From contig NZ_JAWUDN010000005.1 in the NCBI RefSeq assembly GCF_044430645.1, positions 124,001-188,000 of the forward strand: a stretch of 64,000 nucleotides of DNA, written 5' to 3'. The DNA is from Ewingella allii (GTDB lineage Bacteria; Pseudomonadota; Gammaproteobacteria; Enterobacterales; Enterobacteriaceae). Below, in pieces: positions 1 through 8,929 of this stretch. A program made the position numbers and the translations under genes. The notes under the pieces are model-generated. The model was not told the DNA's origin and searched no databases. It saw only the letters and a list, made by a program, of their open reading frames with translations. Positions within the stretch are counted from its first letter, which is position 1. Each line of letters opens with the position of its first letter.

Positions 1-1
1 G

Positions 2-187
2 CTGCCTTTCCCGCTGGACGACTCGCTGTACGGGCGAAATCCGCAGGGCGCACCACAATACGGTATTCACCTTGGGCGCTTAGCCGCGCGAGGTGAAAGC
101 GGGGCGCTGGTGGTCAGCATGGATCAGTTAATGCGCGTGTCATCCAACCCCTTCTACCCCTACATGCTGCAAAGAATCGCGCAGTGA
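2..187 (+). CDS. 3' end of an unidentified gene (61 codons, truncated by window edge)
   Basis: An open frame runs from the left edge to a TGA at 185-187. The visible C-terminus contains QYGIHLGRLAARGESGALVV and SSNPFYPYML and ends in RIAQ. The run is rich in ordinary codons and ends just before the ohrR promoter region, so it looks like real coding sequence. The sequence is faintly like the C-terminus of an alpha/beta-hydrolase-type protein, but I cannot see a nucleophile or a catalytic His context and do not assign a function. Confidence 0.5.
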   Translation: MPFPLDDSLYGRNPQGAPQYGIHLGRLAARGESGALVVSMDQLMRVSSNPFYPYMLQRIAQ

Positions 188-234
188 AAGGTGGATATTG
201 TCATGCAATTGAATATGCGTGAAAGAAAATGCTT

Positions 235-247
235 GCGATAAAATCGC
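235..247. promoter_or_regulatory. Inverted repeat upstream of ohrR (candidate OhrR operator)
   Basis: GCGAT-AAA-ATCGC is a perfect 5-bp inverted repeat lying 21 bp before the chosen ohrR start. OhrR proteins usually repress their own gene and ohr, so an autoregulatory site is expected here. The repeat shares its GCG-AT character with the palindrome before ohr at 828-842, but the two are not identical, so the assignment is inference. Confidence 0.35.
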
Positions 248-268
248 GCACTATATATATTGAGGCCC

Positions 269-733
269 ATGAAGACGAAAACTGAATCACCAATATCGAC
301 CAATGCTCTGCTCCATCTGGATCAACAGATGTGTTTTGCACTGTATTCCGCGAATCTGGCACTGCATAAAGTCTACCGTAAGCTGCTGGGTGAGCTTGAT
401 CTGACCTATCCGCAATATCTGGTGATGCTGGTGCTGTGGCAGCGTGATGACGTGATCGTATCGGAAATTGGGGAAAAGCTGTTCCTTGATTCCGCGACCC
501 TGACGCCGCTGTTAAAGCGTTTGGAAACTGCCGGTCTGCTGGTTCGTAATCGGGCTAAAACCGATGAGCGTCAGGTGATTATTACCCTGACCGATGCCGG
601 CAAAGCGCTGAAAGAAAAAGCAAAAGGTATCCCGGAGGCGATTATGTGCGCCACTGAATGTGATATCGATGAAATGTCAGCCTTGAAGGGCCAGCTTGAG
701 TCCCTGCGTGAAAGGCTGAAAGATAAGTCCTGA
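269..733 (+). CDS. ohrR: Organic hydroperoxide sensor/repressor OhrR (MarR family)
   Basis: A 154-residue MarR-family winged-helix regulator that senses organic peroxides through cysteine oxidation and represses ohr. The core DLTYPQYLVMLVLW, FLDSATLTPLLKRLE and the wing around KTDERQVIITLT are typical OhrR. The reactive N-terminal cysteine is Cys22 in DQQMCFALYS, and Cys127 and Cys131 lie near the C-terminus. That matches the two-Cys Xanthomonas-type OhrR (Cys22/Cys127), in which oxidation gives an intersubunit disulfide, rather than the one-Cys Bacillus type. I chose ATG 269; a TTG at 260 would add only three residues. It is followed by ohr on the same strand, 155 bp downstream. Confidence 0.93.
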   Translation: MKTKTESPISTNALLHLDQQMCFALYSANLALHKVYRKLLGELDLTYPQYLVMLVLWQRDDVIVSEIGEKLFLDSATLTPLLKRLETAGLLVRNRAKTDERQVIITLTDAGKALKEKAKGIPEAIMCATECDIDEMSALKGQLESLRERLKDKS

Positions 734-827
734 TTGCTGAATATCAGGCAGCGAGAAATTCTTTGTCGTCAGCAGACAAGTCCGGAGTAGAGCTTCGAGT
801 TTGTCTGCGAATGATTAACAAGTCGTG

Positions 828-842
828 CGCTATTAAATAGCG
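828..842. promoter_or_regulatory. Perfect 7-bp palindrome before ohr (candidate OhrR operator)
   Basis: CGCTATT-A-AATAGCG is a perfect inverted repeat located about 46 bp before the ohr start codon, in an AT-rich promoter-like stretch. Its place between ohrR and ohr makes it the best candidate for the OhrR binding site. It does not match the Bacillus-type OhrR operator, so binding is inferred from position and symmetry only. Confidence 0.45.
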
Positions 843-888
843 ATATTAATTCTTACCCTAAACCCAACCTGTCTTAAAGGAATGAAAT

Positions 889-1311
889 ATGTCTATCGAA
901 AAAGTAATGTACCGCGCTCATGTCTCTTCCACCGGTGGTCGTGATGGCCGTGCGGTTTCTGACGACGGCCTGCTGGATGTCAAACTGGGCCTGCCGAAAG
1001 AGATGGGGGGATTGGGTGGTGCAACGAACCCTGAGCAGCTGTTTGGCGCGGGTTATTCAGCCTGTTTCCTCGGTGCTCTGAAAGCCGTTGGCGCGAAAGA
1101 AAAAGTGAAAATCCCTGCCGACGCTAAAATCGAAGCGACCGTGGGTATTGGTGAAATCCCTGGTGGCTATGGCTTAGAAGTGCAGCTGGATATCACTCTG
1201 CCAGGTATCGAACGCAGCGAAGCCGAAGCTCTGGTTGAGAAAGCGCACCATGTCTGCCCTTACTCTAATGCCACTCGCGGCAACATTGATGTCACTCTGA
1301 ACGTAAAATAA
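889..1311 (+). CDS. ohr: Organic hydroperoxide resistance protein Ohr
   Basis: A 140-residue Ohr/OsmC-family thiol peroxidase that reduces organic and fatty-acid hydroperoxides, using lipoylated proteins as electron donor in characterised members. The reactive cysteine is Cys59 in GYSACFLGAL and the partner is Cys123 in HHVCPYSNATRGN; Arg18 in GGRDGRA and Glu49 in NPEQL correspond to the conserved catalytic Arg/Glu pair. Length is normal for the family. A GGA-containing Shine-Dalgarno lies 10-13 bp before the ATG. It pairs with the adjacent ohrR as in many proteobacteria. Confidence 0.96.
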   Translation: MSIEKVMYRAHVSSTGGRDGRAVSDDGLLDVKLGLPKEMGGLGGATNPEQLFGAGYSACFLGALKAVGAKEKVKIPADAKIEATVGIGEIPGGYGLEVQLDITLPGIERSEAEALVEKAHHVCPYSNATRGNIDVTLNVK

Positions 1312-1370
1312 AATAATGGCATCAGTGGAAACCTATTAGTCACGCGTTTGCCACACCAGGTTTACCCACA

Positions 1371-1393
1371 AAGGAGGCTTCGGCCTCCTTTTC
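1371..1393 (+). terminator. Rho-independent terminator after ohr
   Basis: AAGGAGGC-TTCG-GCCTCCTT forms an 8-bp stem with a stable TTCG tetraloop followed by TTCTC. It lies 60 bp after ohr and ends the ohrR-ohr region. Confidence 0.8.
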
Positions 1394-1535
1394 TCGTTTG
1401 GGGCTTCGCCTAATGCAGATCATTCTGGAAATCCTAGCCAAATCTCGTTTCTGACCAATATGGGTGAACCACCGGCCAACAAACATGTCACAATGATTCA
1501 GAATCTTTCTAAAACTGTCTGGAAAACCACATTAC

Positions 1536-3221
1536 ATGAATAGAGTGAAGACTCTATCGCAGCAAAATCTCTCCTTCTTGTTAGCGATTTACATCGGCAT
1601 TTTCCTCAATGTCTCCGTGTTTTACCGCCGCTTTGCACCGATGGCCCATAACCTCAATCTGACTGAAGTGGTTCAAGCCTTCACAGAAGTGGTTGCCATC
1701 GTGCTGTTCACCTTCTTCTTGCTGCGCCTGTTATCACTGGGCGGGCGCCTGTTTTTCCGCATCATTGCCAGCTTTTTGCTGCTGATATCGGTGGCCGCCA
1801 GCTACTACATGGTGATGTTCAACGTCGTCATTGGCTACGGCATTATTGCCTCGGTCATGACCACCGACATTGACTTGAGTAAAGAAGTGATTGGCTGGTA
1901 TTTCTTCTTGTGGATGGCCGTTGTCAGCATCATTCCTTTGATACTTATTTGGAAAAATGACCTGCGGCTAACGCTGATTGAGCAGATGAAAACGCCGGGT
2001 CAGCGCCTGATCCCGCTGGCTATTTTGCTCGCCGTGGTGGCGCTAGTATGGCTGCCGCTGCGCATGCTGGATCGCCAGCAGAGTTTGAATGAAAAACTGA
2101 CCAACATTGACTTGCCGAGCTACGGCGGCGTGGTCGCGCACTCTTATTTACCCTCTAACTGGCTGGCTGCGCTGGGGCTTTTTGCCTATACGCAGGTGGA
2201 TGAAAGCAATGACGCCAGTAACTTGTTAGACCCAGCTAAAAAGTTTACCTACATTCCGCCGGCGGGCATTGATGACACTTATGTCGTGTTTATCATCGGC
2301 GAGACCACCCGCTGGGACCACATGGGCATCCTCGGCTACGAGCGCGATACCACTCCTCGTTTGTCGCAAGAAGAGAATCTGGTGGCGTTTCGCGGCACCT
2401 CGTGCGACACCGCCACTAAGCTCTCGCTGCGCTGTATGTTCGTGCGGGAAGGCGGGGCAGAAGATAATCCACAGCGAACCTTGAAAGAGAAGAATGTGTT
2501 TTCAGTGCTTAAGTCACTGGGCTTTAGCTCTGAACTGTTTGCGATGCAAAGTGAGGTGTGGTTCTACAACAACACCAATACTGACAATTACTCTTTCCGC
2601 GAAATTATCGCCTCGGAAAAGCGCAATGACGGCAAGCCGGTAGATGACATGCTGCTGGTGAACGAATTGCAGGAGTCGGTGAAAAACCATCCGCAGGGCA
2701 AACACTTAGTCATTCTGCACACCAAAGGTTCGCACTATCAGTATTCGCAGCGCTATCCGCGCAGCTTTGCGCGCTACACGCCCGAGTGCATGGGCGTAGA
2801 TCGCTCCTGTTCAAAGGCGCAGCTAATTAACGCCTTTGATAATAGCGTGCTGTATACCGACACTTTCATCGGCAACGTAATTGACTCGCTGCGCGATAAA
2901 AAGGCCGTGGTGTTCTATGCCGCCGACCACGGCGAGTCGATTGATGAGAATTCCCACCTGCACGGCACGCCGCGCCAAATGGCTCCTGACGAGCAATTCC
3001 GCGTACCTATGATTGCCTGGGCGTCCGACAGCTTCCTCGCCCAGCCGGACCATCAGGAAGCTTTCGACAGGTTAAAAGCCCAGCAGCGCGTGGGGGGTAA
3101 AAAACGCCACGAGGAGTTATTCGACTCAATTCTGGGTTGTCTGGGATATACCTCGCCCGACGGTGGCATCAATCCCGCCAATAATTGGTGTGCTAAACCT
3201 CAGTCTGCTGACCGTATTTAA
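1536..3221 (+). CDS. eptB: Kdo-lipid A phosphoethanolamine transferase (EptB type)
   Basis: A 561-residue inner-membrane enzyme with an N-terminal bundle of hydrophobic helices (about residues 10-165) and a periplasmic alkaline-phosphatase-like sulfatase-fold domain. Signature segments are FIIGETTRWDHMG, the nucleophile-bearing SCDTATKLSLRCMF (from residue 289) and the metal-binding ADHGES (Asp464, His465). The family moves phosphoethanolamine from phosphatidylethanolamine to LPS. EptB, which modifies the outer Kdo, fits best because length and neighbours (a proline tRNA and dppA) match E. coli eptB. EptA (lipid A) is the alternative. The Shine-Dalgarno is weak. Confidence 0.87.
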   Translation: MNRVKTLSQQNLSFLLAIYIGIFLNVSVFYRRFAPMAHNLNLTEVVQAFTEVVAIVLFTFFLLRLLSLGGRLFFRIIASFLLLISVAASYYMVMFNVVIGYGIIASVMTTDIDLSKEVIGWYFFLWMAVVSIIPLILIWKNDLRLTLIEQMKTPGQRLIPLAILLAVVALVWLPLRMLDRQQSLNEKLTNIDLPSYGGVVAHSYLPSNWLAALGLFAYTQVDESNDASNLLDPAKKFTYIPPAGIDDTYVVFIIGETTRWDHMGILGYERDTTPRLSQEENLVAFRGTSCDTATKLSLRCMFVREGGAEDNPQRTLKEKNVFSVLKSLGFSSELFAMQSEVWFYNNTNTDNYSFREIIASEKRNDGKPVDDMLLVNELQESVKNHPQGKHLVILHTKGSHYQYSQRYPRSFARYTPECMGVDRSCSKAQLINAFDNSVLYTDTFIGNVIDSLRDKKAVVFYAADHGESIDENSHLHGTPRQMAPDEQFRVPMIAWASDSFLAQPDHQEAFDRLKAQQRVGGKKRHEELFDSILGCLGYTSPDGGINPANNWCAKPQSADRI

Positions 3222-3322
3222 GGCTGAAAATGCCGGTTCCGCTGAATTTCTAAGCAGTCAGCAGAGTTGTCATAAAAAGGCGTTGACGCTCTGAATCAGC
3301 AGCAGTAACATGCGGCCCAATT

Positions 3323-3399
3323 CGGCGAGTAGCGCAGCTTGGTAGCGCAACTGGTTTGGGACCAGTGGGTCGGAGGTTCGAATCCTCTCTCGCCGACCA
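3323..3399 (+). tRNA. tRNA-Pro, anticodon TGG
   Basis: A 77-nt cloverleaf with acceptor stem CGGCGAG/CTCGCCG, encoded ACCA end, D-arm GCGCAGCTTGGTAGCGC, anticodon stem ACTGG/CCAGT with loop TTTGGGA (anticodon TGG), and T-arm GGAGGTTCGAATCCTCT. From memory the whole sequence equals E. coli proM, whereas the E. coli gene at this position (eptB-proK-dppA) has anticodon CGG. A hairpin terminator follows 8 bp downstream. Confidence 0.98.
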
Positions 3400-3407
3400 A
3401 TTTAAGA

Positions 3408-3435
3408 AACCTGCTTTTTAAAGCAGGTTTTTTTT
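3408..3435 (+). terminator. Terminator of the proline tRNA
   Basis: AACCTGCTT-TTTA-AAGCAGGTT followed by a run of T residues forms a 9-bp stem rho-independent terminator directly after the mature tRNA 3' end. Confidence 0.92.
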
Positions 3436-4085
3436 CGCCCAAATTTTATGCCGGCGGACTTAAAGCGATATCATTTGGTTTTTGGTTCCATTTCAGGCGT
3501 TTCAGGGTGTTTCTACCAACTTCCTTCCAAAGACAAATAAGTTAATTTCCCCCTCTGCACCAAAATAGAGCGAAGGCCCTATTTTGGCGTCCATCTGCAC
3601 CCTTTTCTGGCGCGTTCGCGGCGAATGATCTCATCCGTCCTCAGCATTTTCCGCTGGCTTATGGCCCGATCACACCAATAACCGTTCATATAATCATCAT
3701 TTGGCAAGAAATTTTTTTCGAAAGAAAACGGGGTAAAGCGCTGAGATGATTCTATTAGGTAGGTGAATGTGTTGACTTTCTGCCATATAGCTGAACTTTC
3801 ATCCTGCATATGTTAAAGAAAGGTTTTTTTATGTTTGTTTGCTGTTACTCACAGTCTTTGTAAATGCCTATTGGTTATATTGACGTCATCCATCAGAGTT
3901 GCCAAATTGATAGCCCGAAGTAAGACCAGAAGATTTTTCCGGTAATTTTTTGTAACGCTAAGTTTACGAGTTTTGCCTGAGAAAACGCCTCCTCGGCGTT
4001 CCTCCCTTTTTCTGGAAAGACTTTCCGCAGCGAATTGGGCAACACAGCCTCCCGTCTATAAAAAATAAAGGGGGCGTGAGCTGCA
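3436..4085. other. Non-coding interval between tRNA-Pro and dppA
   Basis: About 650 bp with low coding potential on both strands. It holds a 9-bp inverted repeat CCAAAATAG/CTATTTTGG at 3560-3587 and, toward the right, the AT-rich dppA promoter region. A 76-codon minus-strand frame (3809 to 3579) ends inside the inverted repeat but has no Shine-Dalgarno before its start, and I recognise no homologue, so I do not call it a gene. Confidence 0.5.
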
Positions 4086-4111
4086 AATACAACACACACA
4101 TCCACATCACC
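4086..4111 (+). promoter_or_regulatory. C/A-rich leader segment of dppA (likely GcvB sRNA target)
   Basis: The dppA 5' leader contains AACACACACATCCACATCAC, an almost pure C/A tract ending about 23 nt before the start codon. In E. coli and Salmonella the GU-rich R1 seed of the sRNA GcvB pairs with such C/A-rich leaders of dppA and oppA and blocks translation. The match here is by composition and position; the gcvB gene is not in this window. Confidence 0.65.
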
Positions 4112-4133
4112 ATTAATAGATGGAGCACAAGCG

Positions 4134-5741
4134 ATGAAAATCTCCTTGGGTAAAGCAGGGCTACTGAAATTCAGTATGGGCCTGATAGCGCTGACCGTGG
4201 CCGCCAGCGTCCAAGCCAAAACTTTAGTTTATTGTTCTGAAGGCTCGCCTGAAGGCTTTAACCCACAGCTGTTCACCTCTGGTACGACTTACGATGCCAG
4301 CTCCGTGCCTATCTACAACCGTTTGGTAGAGTTCAAAATTGGTACCACTGAATTGCAGCCTGGTCTGGCTGAGAAGTGGGACATCTCCCCAGATGGCAAA
4401 ACTTACACCTTCCACCTGCGCAAAGGCGTGAAGTGGCAAGACAGCAAAGATTTCAAACCGACTCGCGACTTCAACGCGGATGACGTGGTTTACTCCTTTG
4501 AGCGTCAGTTAGACAAAAACAACCCATACCACGGCGTTTCTGGCGGCAGCTACGAATACTTCGAAGGTATGGGCATGCCTGACCTGATCAACAAAATCGT
4601 TAAAGTTGACGACTACACCGTTCAGTTCGTGTTGAACCGCCCTGAAGCGCCATTCTTGGCTGACCTGGGTATGGACTTCGCGTCAATCCTGTCTGGCGAA
4701 TATGCGGCTAACATGCTGAAAGCCGGTACGCCGGAGAAAGTTGACCTGAACCCAATCGGTACTGGTCCATTCCAGCTGCTGCAATACCAGAAAGACTCCC
4801 GCATTCTGTACAAAGCCTTCCCAGGCTACTGGGGCACCAAGCCGCAGATCGACCGTTTAGTCTTCTCCATCACGCCTGACGCTTCTGTGCGTTATGCCAA
4901 ATTGCAGAAAAACGAATGCCAGGTTATGCCGTTCCCTAACCCAGCTGACATCGCGGCAATGAAGAAAGACAAAACCATCAACCTGATGCAACAACCGGGT
5001 CTGAACGTGGGTTATGTCTCCTTCAACGTTGAGAAAAAACCGCTGGATGACGTGAAAGTGCGCCAAGCACTGACCATGGCTGTGAACAAACAAGCCATCA
5101 TCGACGCGGTTTATCAGGGTGCTGGCTCTGCGGCTAAAAACCTGATCCCACCAACAATGTGGGGCTACAACAAAGACATCGTTGATTACCCATACGATCC
5201 AGTTAAAGCCAAAGAGCTGCTGAAAGAATCTGGCCACGCTGACGGCTTCACCATCGACCTGTGGGCAATGCCTGTTCAGCGTCCATACAACCCGAACGCT
5301 CGCCGCATGGCTGAGATGATTCAGGCTGACTGGGCGAAAGTGGGCGTGAAAGCCAACATCGTGACTTACGAGTGGGGCGAGTATCTGAAACGCGCCAAAG
5401 CGGGTGAGCATCAGGCAGTGATGATGGGCTGGACCGGCGACAATGGGGATCCAGACAACTTCTTCGCCACCCTGTTCAGCTGTGCAGCGGCGAAAGATGG
5501 CTCTAACTACTCTCGCTGGTGCTACAAGCCGTTTGAAGACCTGATTCAGCCAGCTCGTGCTGAATCCGATCACGCCAAACGTGCTGCGCTGTACCAACAG
5601 GCTCAGGTTGTGATGCATGACCAGGCGCCTGCGCTGATCGTGGCTCACTCCACCGTTTATGAGCCAGTGCGCAAAGAAGTCAAAGGCTATGTGGTAGATC
5701 CACTGGGCAAGCACCACTTCGAAAACGTTTCTGTGGAGTAA
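4134..5741 (+). CDS. dppA: Periplasmic dipeptide-binding protein DppA
   Basis: A 535-residue extracellular solute-binding protein (family 5) that captures dipeptides, and heme in E. coli, and passes them to DppBCDF. A signal peptide MKISLGKAGLLKFSMGLIAL ... VQA is cleaved before KTLVYCSEG; the mature protein shows SEGSPEGFNPQ and the family motif around NADDVVYSFERQLD. Near-complete identity in length and sequence with E. coli DppA. Start supported by GGAG 9 bp upstream. It heads dppABCDF and is separated from dppB by a 207-bp gap with hairpins, the usual arrangement that yields excess binding protein. Confidence 0.97.
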   Translation: MKISLGKAGLLKFSMGLIALTVAASVQAKTLVYCSEGSPEGFNPQLFTSGTTYDASSVPIYNRLVEFKIGTTELQPGLAEKWDISPDGKTYTFHLRKGVKWQDSKDFKPTRDFNADDVVYSFERQLDKNNPYHGVSGGSYEYFEGMGMPDLINKIVKVDDYTVQFVLNRPEAPFLADLGMDFASILSGEYAANMLKAGTPEKVDLNPIGTGPFQLLQYQKDSRILYKAFPGYWGTKPQIDRLVFSITPDASVRYAKLQKNECQVMPFPNPADIAAMKKDKTINLMQQPGLNVGYVSFNVEKKPLDDVKVRQALTMAVNKQAIIDAVYQGAGSAAKNLIPPTMWGYNKDIVDYPYDPVKAKELLKESGHADGFTIDLWAMPVQRPYNPNARRMAEMIQADWAKVGVKANIVTYEWGEYLKRAKAGEHQAVMMGWTGDNGDPDNFFATLFSCAAAKDGSNYSRWCYKPFEDLIQPARAESDHAKRAALYQQAQVVMHDQAPALIVAHSTVYEPVRKEVKGYVVDPLGKHHFENVSVE

Positions 5742-5762
5742 AGCTTACTGAATGACCCGGGA

Positions 5763-5924
5763 ACCGCGTTGTGCGGTGCTCGCAATCTTCGCCTACCTAA
5801 TGGTATGTCTTGATTGCTGCGCTCCTCCGCCTTGTTCGCGGGCCATTCACTACAGCCTTGAGTCCATTAGTAAAGAAATAAATGTGAGCTAACAATAAGC
5901 CCGGCGAGCTACGGTTCTCCGGGC
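5763..5924 (+). repeat. Intercistronic hairpins between dppA and dppB
   Basis: Two inverted repeats lie in the dppA-dppB gap: ACCGC/GCGGT at 5763-5777 and GCCCGG/CCGGGC at 5899-5924, the second followed by ATTTTATAC. The likely role, by analogy with other ABC importer operons, is partial termination or protection of the dppA message, lowering expression of the membrane and ATPase genes. The T-run is imperfect, so read-through is expected. Confidence 0.5.
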
Positions 5925-5948
5925 ATTTTATACAAGAGAGTACGGGAT

Positions 5949-6968
5949 ATGTTTCAGTTCATACTCCGACGTCTGGGGTTAGTTATCCCAACGTTTATCG
6001 GCATCACTTTGCTGACTTTTGCCTTCGTGCACATGATTCCAGGCGACCCGGTGACCATCATGGCCGGAGAACGCGGTATTTCTGCTGAGCGCCACGCACA
6101 GCTGATGGCCGAAATGGGCCTCGACAAGCCGCTGTATCAACAATACTTCAACTATGTGATAGGGGTGCTGCACGGCGACCTTGGCGTCTCGTTAAAAAGC
6201 CGCGTCCCTGTTTGGCAGGAGTTCGTGCCACGCTTCAAAGCCACGCTGGAATTAGGCATTTGCGCCATGATTTTCGCGGTGATCGTCGGTATACCCGTGG
6301 GGGTATTGGCGGCGGTGAAGCGCGGCTCCATCTTTGACCACACCGCCGTAGGTATCTCATTGACGGGATACTCAATGCCTATCTTCTGGTGGGGCATCAT
6401 GCTGGTGATGCTAGTCTCGGTGCATCTTAATCTCACGCCCGTGTCGGGGCGAATAAGCGACACCGTGTTCCTTGATGACAGCCAGCCGCTGACCGGCTTT
6501 ATGCTGATCGACTCCTTAATCTGGGGCGAGCCGGGTGACTTCAAAGACGCCGTGATGCACATGATCCTGCCTGCCATCGTGCTCGGGACTATCCCGCTGG
6601 CGGTTATCGTGCGTATGACCCGCTCTTCCATGCTGGAAGTGCTGGGCGAAGACTACATCCGCACCGCGCGTGCCAAAGGCGTGAGCCGTATGCGCGTCAT
6701 CGTGGTCCACGCACTGCGCAATGCGCTGTTGCCCGTCGTGACCATCATTGGTTTGCAGGTCGGTACGCTGCTTGGCGGCGCCATCCTGACGGAAACCATC
6801 TTCTCTTGGCCAGGACTCGGCCGCTGGTTGATTGATGCATTACAACGCCGCGACTATCCGGTCGTGCAGGGCGGTGTCTTGCTGGTCGCCATTCTGATTA
6901 TCGTGGTTAACCTGCTGGTAGACGTGCTCTACGGCGTGGTCAATCCGCGTATTCGCCACAGAAAATAA
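5949..6968 (+). CDS. dppB: Dipeptide ABC transporter permease DppB
   Basis: A 339-residue inner-membrane permease with the BPD_transp_1 fold and six hydrophobic segments, starting MFQFILRRLGLVIPTFIGIT. The EAA coupling loop appears as EDYIRTARAKGVSRMRVIVVHALRNALLPV and contacts the DppD/DppF ATPases. Length matches E. coli DppB. Second gene of the dpp operon; dppC starts 10 bp after its stop. Confidence 0.96.
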   Translation: MFQFILRRLGLVIPTFIGITLLTFAFVHMIPGDPVTIMAGERGISAERHAQLMAEMGLDKPLYQQYFNYVIGVLHGDLGVSLKSRVPVWQEFVPRFKATLELGICAMIFAVIVGIPVGVLAAVKRGSIFDHTAVGISLTGYSMPIFWWGIMLVMLVSVHLNLTPVSGRISDTVFLDDSQPLTGFMLIDSLIWGEPGDFKDAVMHMILPAIVLGTIPLAVIVRMTRSSMLEVLGEDYIRTARAKGVSRMRVIVVHALRNALLPVVTIIGLQVGTLLGGAILTETIFSWPGLGRWLIDALQRRDYPVVQGGVLLVAILIIVVNLLVDVLYGVVNPRIRHRK

Positions 6969-6978
6969 GGGGCTCACT

Positions 6979-7893
6979 ATGTCTCAAGTTATAGAGCCCG
7001 TTGCTAACGAAATAGTGACGGCAGCACCGACGCCGATGCCGCCAATGCGCGAATTCTGGCACTACTTTAAGCGCAACAAAGGGGCCGTGACGGGCCTGGT
7101 TTACATCATTATCATGCTGGTTATCGCCATTGGCGCTAACGTGATTGCACCCCACGGCCCGGCCGAACAGTTCCGTGACGCGCTGCTGCGCCCGCCGGTC
7201 TGGCAGGAAGGCGGAAGCTGGAAGTTCCTGTTAGGTACCGACGACGTGGGTCGCGACATCTTGTCTCGCCTGATGTACGGCGCGCGCCTGTCGCTGCTGG
7301 TGGGCTGTCTGGTGGTAGTGCTGTCTCTGATCCTCGGCGTGATTTTTGGCCTGTTCGCCGGTTACTACGGCGGCGTGGTTGACGCTACCATCATGCGTAT
7401 CGTTGACATCATGCTGGCGCTGCCAAGCCTGCTGTTAGCACTGGTACTGGTGGCGATTTTCGGCCCGTCGATAGTCAACGCCTCGCTGGCTCTGACCTTC
7501 GTCGCCCTGCCGCACTATGTGCGTTTGACCCGCGCTGCGGTGTTGGTCGAAGTGAACCGTGATTACGTGACGGCTTCTCGCGTGGCGGGTGCAGGTTCCG
7601 CGCGCCAGATGTTTGTGAACATTTTACCTAACTGCTTAGCGCCGCTGATTGTTCAGGCCTCGCTCGGCTTCTCCAACGCCATTCTGGATATGGCGGCTCT
7701 CGGCTTCCTCGGCATGGGCGCACAGCCGCCAACGCCTGAGTGGGGCACTATGCTGTCCGACGTATTGCAGTTTGCTCAGAGCGCGTGGTGGGTGGTGACC
7801 TTCCCGGGCGTGATCATTCTGTTGACGGTACTGGCATTTAACCTGATGGGTGACGGTCTGCGCGACGCCCTTGACCCTAAACTCAAGCAGTAA
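6979..7893 (+). CDS. dppC: Dipeptide ABC transporter permease DppC
   Basis: A 304-residue permease partner of DppB, with the N-terminal OppC-type segment (FWHYFKRNKGAVTGLVYIII), the LLGTDDVGRDILSRLMYGAR motif and the EAA loop NRDYVTASRVAGAGSARQMFVNILPN. The DppBC heterodimer forms the channel. Shine-Dalgarno GGGG lies 8 bp before the ATG. dppD follows with a 10-bp gap, so the operon is tightly packed from dppB to dppF. Confidence 0.96.
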   Translation: MSQVIEPVANEIVTAAPTPMPPMREFWHYFKRNKGAVTGLVYIIIMLVIAIGANVIAPHGPAEQFRDALLRPPVWQEGGSWKFLLGTDDVGRDILSRLMYGARLSLLVGCLVVVLSLILGVIFGLFAGYYGGVVDATIMRIVDIMLALPSLLLALVLVAIFGPSIVNASLALTFVALPHYVRLTRAAVLVEVNRDYVTASRVAGAGSARQMFVNILPNCLAPLIVQASLGFSNAILDMAALGFLGMGAQPPTPEWGTMLSDVLQFAQSAWWVVTFPGVIILLTVLAFNLMGDGLRDALDPKLKQ

Positions 7894-7903
7894 GGGACGA
7901 GAG

Positions 7904-8918
<1,015 letters not shown>

Positions 8919-8929
<11 letters not shown>

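Noticed and set aside
3323..3399. Genomic-island insertion at the tRNA
   Set aside because: The tRNA is followed at once by its terminator and by syntenic dppA; no integrase or 3'-end duplication is seen.
3579..3809. 76-codon minus-strand open frame between tRNA-Pro and dppA
   Set aside because: No Shine-Dalgarno, no recognisable homologue and it ends within an inverted repeat; probably chance.
4857..5717. 286-codon frame antisense to dppA
   Set aside because: Shadow of a strongly biased real gene; the protein is His/Phe/Val-rich without family features.
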